Assembly (NCBI GenBank): GCA_017893485.1
Contig: CM030367.1
Span: 91,585,121 to 91,649,120, forward strand
Direction: 5' to 3'
Source of the DNA: Hemerocallis citrina
Lineage: Eukaryota; Streptophyta; Magnoliopsida; Asparagales; Asphodelaceae
Length of the DNA: 64,000 nucleotides
Below the pieces are notes generated by a model that saw only the letters and a list, made by a program, of their open reading frames with translations, was not told the origin of the DNA and made no database searches. Of this stretch, positions 56,476 through 64,000 are shown in pieces (the stretch's first letter is position 1; every line of letters begins with the position of its first letter). The position numbers were made by a program, and so were the translations under genes.

Positions 56476-58712
56476 ATAGAGCACCCCACTTACGTTTTCC
56501 TAAGTTTACTACATCTTCACTTATGTGCCTAAATTTTCTTAAATTCAAGACATGAATAATTTCCATTCAAAGAATTAGTTTTTCCTCCCATCGGACTTAT
56601 TCAACAAATACGAGATAGCTCCATGGCCATATCTCCAAAATCATATCTCAAATCTTTTCTTTCAATAATGCCGGTACCGAGGTCTTACTAACTCTAAATC
56701 ATAAACTTTCATGTACAAGAAACATGGGTATTCACACCCTTTCTTAATCATGTCTTAAACTTATATAATTTCATTCTTCAATTCATTCACCAAAGATCAC
56801 AATCTCGTCTTAACACTTATCCACAAGTAATCATTTTTTAGTCTTGCCACTAATCATGATCTAGCTATTCATAGCAAATAATAACTCATTCACAAATTTC
56901 AAACTCATAAGATATCTTATTATCTCACGATTCATGATTCCTTAATAATAATTCTTTTTCATGAAACTATTTCATTTAACATCGATCTCACAAAAATTTA
57001 TCCTTTTCACAAACCTGATTTTATCACTTGCAATCTCATTTGCAATTTAAATACATATAATAATCAAGTATTCAACACAATTGAATAATCCCATCAAAGA
57101 CAATTAATTTACAAATCTACATTTTACTTTTCTTCTAATGATGCAAATCGTGTTCTTCAACAATTTAGTACGTATAGAAATCTAGAGATTCACATTCAAC
57201 AAAATTATAAAATCTCAACAAGAGAACAAATTTTCTCACTAAAACTCTTTTCTTCTTTTAAAGATAAAAATCATATTCTTCAAAATAATTAACTCGAGAA
57301 CAAATATCATTCTATCTAAAATGTCTCTTTTACTTCTCAATCATACATAGAAAATATTTTAAGCAATTTCTTTAAGAGGAATAACTTTATAAAAATAATA
57401 TTTTACTCTTCTTCACAAATAAAAAATTCTATTATCGAAATTTCATACTTGCTACAAATGTGGTCATATATCTTATTTCGTATTTAGCTCGAAATAATAA
57501 GAAACCTAAAAAAATGAATTCTTGTAATAAGGTAACATGTACAACACCGAAGTTTCTTAGGTGATATTATCTACAAATTTATACTACAAAATCTGCTGGA
57601 AGTGATTTGTACTTTACCAAATTGATTAATTTACTAAATAAGCCAAATTTCTTAAGTATAATCACAAACTAAAGTGAATTCCAAACATGCTAACCAGTAA
57701 GTCCCAAAACATGATTACTTTACTAAAGTAAGAATTTCAATCTTTGTCAGCAGTATGTTTTGGTTTATCAGTAAAAAGATATTGGTGAAATTTACTTTAC
57801 CAAAAAAAAAATGTATTTGCTTATCCAAAAAGGAACTCAACAATTGTTCACAAAAAAAAATCTCTACATTCATGTGTACTAGTTCATAGCAAAATACTTA
57901 ATTGTTTCTTTTCTCACTACCATCTAACATGATGTAAATTAACTTATTAATCATAACATGATTTACTTATACACTAGTGTAGATCACATCAAAATTTCCA
58001 TACTACTCATTTGTTGTTACTAGCATGCATAGTTCTAAAAATAAAATAAGAAAGTAGGAGACACCCACCTTAATGAAGCTTGAACAATTGAAGGGAAAGA
58101 TGGGACACTTCTTCTAGCTCCAAGACAAACTCCTAGCAATGGCTCCTCCAAGCACAAAACTCTCTTCTCTCTTATTTTTCTTTTGTTTTTGGTGTGAAAA
58201 GAATGAGGAATGGAGGGTGCTATTTATAGGATTTTGCTAGGGTTCAATTTGCATAATTACACAACCTAATAAATTACTAAAATTAATTTGCTAACTCTTC
58301 ATATTTTTAACTCCTAAAACTTCCATCTTTTCATCTCCCCACTACTCTAAAATCCCAACTCCAAACCCCTCCTATTCTAAACTCCTCAACTGGACCATCC
58401 CTTCCTCTTGCTCTGGAGAAGTACACAGCATGCAGGTTATATTGCATTTTGACCAAAGTCAAATGCACAACACATTTTGTAACTTGTTGTTTCCCTTTAA
58501 TTCCTTTTGAACCGTGGGCCCCCATCATACCCATTCATAATCCATACCTCTATTTATGTTTCCAAACCATCACATGAAGAAAGCCCACAATCAATATTGT
58601 TGCTGCATACATACCGTGGGTCCCCATTACAAAACCCATTATTCACATATTCAAATATTTCCCATTCTCTGTTTTACCAACTGAACACATATGTTACTTA
58701 TCATCTTATATA

Positions 58713-58715
<3 letters not shown>

Positions 58716-58766
<51 letters not shown>
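58716..58766. repeat. (TA)n microsatellite in solo LTR G
   Basis: About 25 TA units, giving artefactual Tyr-Ile frames. Confidence 0.95.
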
Positions 58767-58767
<1 letters not shown>

Positions 58768-58836
58768 TGTATTAGCGTATTTTAAAATTTGGGGTGTTAC
58801 ACATTCCGAAATTTATTTCGAAAATAAATACGTTCC

Positions 58837-59335
58837 AATATGCTCGTAGAAAATACGTGCATCGCACGTAAAATACCGAAATACGAAAAATCAATTTTAT
58901 CAACAGAAAAATGTTAAAATAATAAAATACGATATAAGAAAATTATTTATTATTATTATTATTAATTTTTACATAGTCTATGACGTAATCGTCACGTATG
59001 TGGAAAAACACGTGCATTGCACGTAAAATATCAATAATGCAAAAATCGACTCTGTTGATGTAAAATTATTAAATATAATCGAAAACAATATAAGGAAGAT
59101 TATATATACTAATTTATATATATTTCATGATGAAATCACTACACGTAGAAAGCACGTGCATTATACGTGCAGAAAATCAAAAATGCATTTTAATCAAAAC
59201 AAGGGGAAAATAAATTTTCGTTTTATAAAAATAGATTTAAATACATAAAAATAAATAATTTAAACCTATAGAAAATATTATACGTAGTGGTGGGAACACG
59301 TGCATCAAAACACGTAAAAAGCACGTAAATCCCAG
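58837..59335. repeat. Diverged repeats with ACGTGCA...GCACGTAA palindromes
   Basis: Four units (near 58850, 59005, 59150 and 59295) contain (C)ACGTGCAT followed by GCACGTAAAA or a close variant, 140-160 bp apart. The F LTR has one similar site near 50670 (CACGTGTTGTGCACGTGCAA). CACGTG is the G-box core. Confidence 0.65.
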
Positions 59336-59473
59336 GGATTGAAATATTATATTTTAGTTGACTGAAATCAATACGAAAAATGAATCCAAAATATGTAGTG
59401 AAATACATTACAAAATATACGTGCGTAACACCCAGGGGCAAAATTGTAATTTCCAATTTTGCGGGGTGTTACA

Positions 59474-59910
59474 GATGAGGTGTATCATGTCATCACTGGT
59501 ACGAGGGGGGATGTTTAAGAGTGTTTTCTGTTGTTTCTTTTTTCCGCTTTTATAGTGAACTGTTATGTAACGAGTGTGTGTTATGTAACATGAGAACTTT
59601 ATTTGAATGGAAAGAAGGCTGTTGTTTTGTTCGATACTGGGTCCTTTCATACTTTTGTGTCACCTAAGTTTGCTAAAGTTTTGGGAGTCGAACCGAAAGT
59701 CTTTCCAGGCAAGGTCTTGGCGGTAGCTACACCATCAAGGAAGACTCTAACCACTGATTGGTACTATGCGGACTGCGAGATCGTGATTGGGAACATGATT
59801 TTCGGGATTGATCTGATTGAGCTGACTATCTTGGGAGTCGATGTTATCATTGGCATTGATTGGATGTCGTGTACAGCTCAAGCATCGAGTGCAAGACCAA
59901 GAAAGTAACA
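59474..59910 (+). pseudogene. Chromovirus protease region of element F
   Basis: Resumes after the GATGA duplication with E-V-Y-H-V-I-T. It is broken by a 96-bp T-rich segment (59499-59594) with GT..AG ends, then N-G-K-K-A-V-V-L-F-D-T-G-S with the D-T-G protease site. A frame change follows near 59880 into the RT linker. Confidence 0.88.
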
Positions 59911-60858
59911 GTGAAGGCTCCAGCTGGATCTGAAGTCACTTTCCAAGGGAAGAAGAAGTGTTCCAGGTTGGTTGCAGCCATCCGTAGGAAGGAATTTCCC
60001 GTTGAAGTGCAAGGTATTCCTGTGGTTCGGGACTATCCGACTATGTTCTTGGATGATTTGCTTGGGTTACCTCCGCAGCGTGATGTAGAGTTCAGCATCA
60101 CTATTCAGCTGAGGAGTGCACCTATTTCTAAGGCACTGTATAGGATGGCGCCTGTGGAGCAGGATGAGATCAAACGGCAAATTGAGGAACTGTTAGAGAA
60201 AGGCTTTATTCAACTAAGTGCGTCACCTTGGGGAGCACCGGTGCTGTTGGTAAAGAAGAAGGATGGATCCATGAGGATGTACATTGATTACCGAGAGCTG
60301 AATAAGGTCATTGTTCAGAACAAATATCTGATTCCAAGAATTGATCATTTGTTCGATCGTTTACAAGGAGCAGCTGTTTTCTCCAAAATAGATCTTTGAT
60401 CAGGATATCATCAAGTTCGAGTGAAAGCTGAAGATGTGCATAAGACTACGTTTAGAACTCGACACGGGCATTACGAATTCTTAGTTATGCTGTTTGGAGT
60501 GATGAATACACCTGCAATTTTCATGGATATGATGAACAGAGTTCTAAGACCGTTTATTGATTCTTTCATCGTGGTGTTTATCGATGATATTCTTGTGTAC
60601 TCCAGGTCGAAGGAGGAACACACAGAGCATCTGACAGATATTTTGAGGAAGCTTCAGGAGCTGGAGTTGTATGCCAAGTTGTCCAAGTGCGATTTTTGGA
60701 AATCTGAAGTGGCATTCCTAGGTCACATCCTTTCTAAGGAGGGAGTGGCAGCTGATCCGCAGAAGATAGAGACGGTGAGAGATTGGGCAAGACCTACTAT
60801 AGTAAAGGAAATCAGGAGTTTTCTCAGATTGACAGGATACTACAGGAGGTTCATTTAG
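59860..60858 (+). pseudogene. Chromovirus reverse transcriptase of element F
   Basis: [11 protein letters not shown] at the RT start, then F-S-K-I-D-L and a stop at 60397-60399. 60421-60858 continues with F-I-D-D-I-L-V-Y-S, the gypsy catalytic box, and G-Y-Y-R-R-F at its end. Another stop follows at 60856. Confidence 0.93.
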
Positions 60859-61572
60859 GGCTATGCTCAGATAGCTGTGCCACTCACCAGCCTGACCAAG
60901 AAGAATGTGAACTTCAAATGGACCGAACAGTGCGAGAAGAGCTTTCAGGAGTTGAAAGAGAAGCTGACTACTGCACCCATTTTAGCTTTGCCTAGAGCGG
61001 GTGTTGAGTATGATGTCTACAGCGACGCTTCACATCGTGGGCTTGGTTGTGTCTTAATGCAAGAAGGGAAAGTGATCGCTTATGGGTCTAGACAACTAAG
61101 ACCATATGAGAATAATTATCCGACTCATGATCTGGAGTTGGCTACGATTATCTTCGCCTTAAAACAATGGAGACATTATGTGTACAGTGAGAAATTGAAC
61201 ATGTACACAGACCACAAAAGCTTGAAGTACATCTATCAACAGAAGGATCTGAATCTGAGGCAAAGGAGATGGCTAGAGGTGCTTGAGGACATTCGTCCGG
61301 AGATTAAGTACCATCTTGGGAAGGCTAATGTTGTTGCTGATGCACTTAGCCGCAAGAGCAGTCTAGCTAGTTTGATTACAACTCAGAAGCAGCTGGCAGA
61401 GGAGTTGGATCAGGCTGGTATTGAAGTTGTTCTGCAAGGCTTGGGATCATCTTTAGCTCAGTTGAGGCTTCACCCAATGCTGAATGAAAGGATTATCGCA
61501 AGTCAGAAGGAAGATGCAGAAATCCAGAAGATGAAAGTGTATGTTGGTGCAGGCAAGTTGTCAGAATTCTAG
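60859..61572 (+). pseudogene. Chromovirus RNase H of element F
   Basis: P-L-T-S-L-T-K-K, then Y-D-V-Y-S-D-A-S (first catalytic Asp), Y-T-D-H-K-S-L-K-Y and V-V-A-D-A-L-S-R-K. The frame from 60877 is open over 231 codons to a stop at 61570. Confidence 0.93.
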
Positions 61573-62657
61573 ATCAGCGATGAGGTGTTGTGGTTCGGAG
61601 AGAGGCTGTGTGTTCCGGATTAAGCTGAACTGCGGGAGAGCATTCTTCAGGAGGCACATGCTACTCTTTTGTCTGTACATCCTGGGAGTACCAAGATGTA
61701 TAAAGACATTAAACAGCATTTCTGGTGGTCAGGTTTGAAGCGGGATGTGGCTGAATTTGTGGCAAGGTGTGAGATTTGTTAACAAGTTAAAGCCGAGAAT
61801 CAGAAACCCGGAGGTCCATTGCGACCATTACCTATTCCGAAATGGAAGTGGGATAACATCAGTATGGATTTCATCACGGACTTGACCAAGAGTTCAAAGG
61901 GCAATGATGCGATTTGGGTTATAGTCGATCGACTAACCAAGTCCGCTCATTTCTTGGCAATGAAACTCACTGCTTCGATGGACAAGTTAGCCGAGTTGTA
62001 TGTTGGTGAGATCGTCAGGCTCATGGTGTTCCATTAACCATTGTGTCTGATCAAGATGCATGGTTTACTTCGCATTTCTGGAGGAGTCTTCAGACAGCCT
62101 TGGGTACCAAGATGGATTTCAGCACTACTTTTCATCCGCAGACCGATGGGCAGACCGATAGAGTCAACTGTATCCTTGAGGCTATGCTTCGGTGTTTTGT
62201 ACTAGACTTTGGAGGTAATTGGGAAAGGCATCTAGCTTTGGTGGAGTTTGCCTACAACAACAGTTTTCAGACTAGTATTGGAATGGCACCGTACGAAGCT
62301 CTGTATGGTAAGAAGTGCAGAACACCTGCTTGTTGGTTTGAAGTAGGGGAGCGGCAGATGTTTGGGCCTGAGATTGTGCAGCGAACCTCTGAAAAGATTG
62401 ATCTGATCAGGAAGAGGTTGGTGGATGCTCAGAGTAGGCAGAAGAGCTATGCAGACAATCGGAGGAGGGATCTCAAGTTTGAGGCAGGTGACTTTGTCTT
62501 TCTGAAGGTTTCACCTAGCAAGGGTGTGATCCGATTTGGCAAGAGTGGGAAGTTAGCCCCAAGGTTCATAGGCCCGTATAAGATAATGAAAATGATCCGG
62601 AAAACTGCTTACTGGTTGGAGTTACTAGAAAAGTTGTCTCAGGTACACAAGGTCTTT
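61573..62657 (+). pseudogene. Chromovirus integrase of element F, truncated by an LTR insertion
   Basis: The HHCC domain (H-A-T-L-L-S-V-H-P-G ... C-E-I-C) is followed by a stop at 61780-61782. The core reads S-M-D-F-I-T-D-L, then after a frame change near 62030 V-S-D-Q-D and a H-P-Q-T-D-G-Q-T-D-R segment where Glu is normally found soon after. The tail (F-E-A-G-D-F-V-F-L-K-V) continues until V-H-K-V-F, where a new LTR begins. Chromodomain, if any, is displaced beyond the window. Confidence 0.92.
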
Positions 62658-64000
62658 TGTAACCCCCGTTTCCGTAAATACGTATTTCTAAATATTTTTC
62701 TGTATTTTGATTATTTATAAACTTGTTTTGTCCTCAACTGATTTCGGGTCTTGTACTAAGTATTTTCTATTAGACGATTATATATACTTTGAACAACAAT
62801 GTAATTTTCTATTTTTAATTGATAGATTATTTATTTGTTATATTATTACGGTATGAATTTTAATTAATTGTTAGTCTCAAATTCTAATATATATATTATT
62901 ATCATTATCGTTATCATTTCTATTATTATTATTATTATTGATTAAAGCCCATCGATTTTTGATATATGTTACATTATTTAATTAATTGATTTGAAGCCCA
63001 ATAATCAAGCCCATCTCCTAATGGATCTCTCACCCAAACCCACTAACCCAAGTCAACCCCAGATTCTTTCTAACGGCTAATCTCTATCAATTCCCCTAAT
63101 CACTCCCCTCACTATCTCCAAAATCAGTAACTCCCAATAATTGGGTAACTAAATCCCTAATATTTGGCCCTCTAATCTCTCCCACTATCTCGTAACTTCC
63201 CCTATTATCTCTCTCCATCTCCTTCTCTGATTAAAACAAACCAAAAACAAAACGAAACCAAACCAAAACAAAAACAACAGAGCAAACAAAACAAAACAAA
63301 ACAAACCCAACCCCTTCGCCTCCTCTATCCACAGCGAACTTCACCATCGCCGCCCTTCGTCATCCCCACCGAACCATCACCTTCGCCTCGTCGACCTCCC
63401 CATCTCTCCAACACCATCGTCAACTCCACCGCAACCCCCATCGCAGCACCACCCATCACCATTGCCGAACTCGAACTTGAGTTCCCATCGTCTCCCTTTC
63501 CCGCTCGAACCCAACACCTCTCCGACCACCGCCTTCTACCACCGTGCTCCTCCACAACCACCGCAGACCCTCGTCGCCGTCCAAGCACCGAGAACTTCTC
63601 CATCGTCGCCTCCTCTGTTCCATCGAGTAAAACAGAGCCCTAGATCGCCGACGTCCTTCGCTGTAGCGTCGCCTCTCGACGACAACCCCGCCCTTCACCG
63701 TAGAAGCCATCGCCGTTGTCGCGCCAGCCTGCACCGTCGCCACCCGCTCTCTCGCTCACTGGTTTGTCGAAGAAGAGAGCAAAGAAGAAGAAAGAAGGAA
63801 TCGGTGGGATCGAATCTTAACCATCGGATCGCGCCAAGATTCGTGCCGTTTGATTGCTGTCCCGTGTTCACCCACAGCAGATCCAACACCGCTGTTCCGT
63901 GTTCGGATCGGATCCAGTGCAAAGGCGAATTCTGATTGGACGACTTCGCTGTCCCGTGTTCGGCTCGCAGCGAATCCCACCGATGTCCCCTGTTTTGCCG
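62658..64000 (+). mobile_element. Element H: LTR inserted in the integrase tail of F (cut by window edge)
   Basis: TGTAACCCCCGTTTCC begins exactly where the integrase reading stops. The sequence is AT-rich to about 63240, then a GC- and C-rich block (63300-63950) opens frames on both strands, similar in style to the LTRs of A and B. The other end is not in the window, so solo or full-length status is unknown. None of the open frames shows a known domain. Confidence 0.65.

Larger units (their letters stand above)
55589..59473 (-). mobile_element. Element G: solo LTR related to the LTR of F, reverse orientation
   Basis: TGTAACACCCCG...CGGGGTGTTACA bounds 3885 bp with a perfect target duplication GATGA (55584-55588 and 59474-59478). 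Its first several hundred bases match the reverse complement of the 3' part of the F LTR (CACAGGATCTT, TCGTACAATTTTACAAGGAA, CTCTCTATGCCG). No coding region. Includes a (TA)n run at about 58716-58766. Confidence 0.92.
50610..62657 (+). mobile_element. Element F: large Ty3/gypsy chromovirus (incomplete, runs beyond the nested LTR)
   Basis: 5' LTR 50610-53928 (TGTAACATCC...GGGTGTTACA), PBS TGGTATCAGAGC at 53932-53943, a small acidic ORF, Gag, protease, RT, RNase H and integrase in gypsy order. It is interrupted by a reverse solo LTR (55589-59473), and again at 62658. The 3' end lies outside the window. A LTR longer than 3 kb and the TGTAACA ends suggest the Tekay/Del group. Several stops and frameshifts make it inactive. 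Confidence 0.9.

Noticed and set aside
63325..63980. Long ORFs at the right edge as host genes
   Set aside because: They overlap on both strands in a C-rich block resembling LTR leader sequence; no domain or splice support.

Overview
This 64 kb window is plant nuclear DNA, most likely from a eudicot. It is AT-rich, has GT-AG introns and is dominated by nested LTR retrotransposons (Ty1/copia and Ty3/gypsy chromoviruses), LINE fragments and many inverted-repeat MITEs. PBS sequences match plant initiator-Met tRNA (TGGTATCAGAGC). No prokaryotic, plastid or rRNA features were seen.

Host gene (1530-36443, + strand). Eight in-frame coding exons, plus one possible 15-nt microexon at 434-448, make up the 3' part of one nuclear gene. 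They join without a frame break into 1560 nt (519 residues plus stop). The protein has a GNAT-type acetyltransferase core, a basic/acidic linker and a C-terminal tandem BRCT pair, as in plant GNAT-BRCT proteins of unknown or DNA-damage-related function. The 5' end lies upstream of the window. The exons are spread over about 35 kb because introns carry transposons: intron 3 (7.4 kb) holds a 4.4 kb gypsy-related element, and the last intron (20.1 kb) holds a second complete element of that family, a nested copia stack, a reversed copia remnant and several MITEs. The final coding exon is followed by a tandem duplicate of its own 3' end.

Most notable system. Elements A (5255-9680) and B (18056-22602) belong to one LTR family with TG..CA ends and 5-bp target duplications. 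The internal region encodes Gag with a zinc knuckle, joined directly to an integrase C-terminal tail and a chromodomain. Protease, reverse transcriptase, RNase H and the integrase core are all absent. B keeps a single open 650-codon frame, whose last codons run into the 3' LTR. A, older and frame-broken, has the same architecture and junction region, so this is an amplified non-autonomous lineage and not a one-off deletion. A related solo LTR (30072-31060) is a third insertion.

Downstream of the gene (36.7-64 kb): two LINE-type insertions with target duplications (37252-38581 without an ORF; 38660-39523, 5'-truncated), a MITE, a defective copia element with about 1.1 kb LTRs (41478-48733), a GC-rich tandem array (50228-50609), and a large chromovirus (from 50610) with a 3.3 kb LTR. 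The chromovirus is interrupted by a related solo LTR in reverse orientation (55589-59473) and by another LTR that starts at 62658 and runs off the window. Apart from element B, all retrotransposon coding regions show stops or frameshifts and look inactive.
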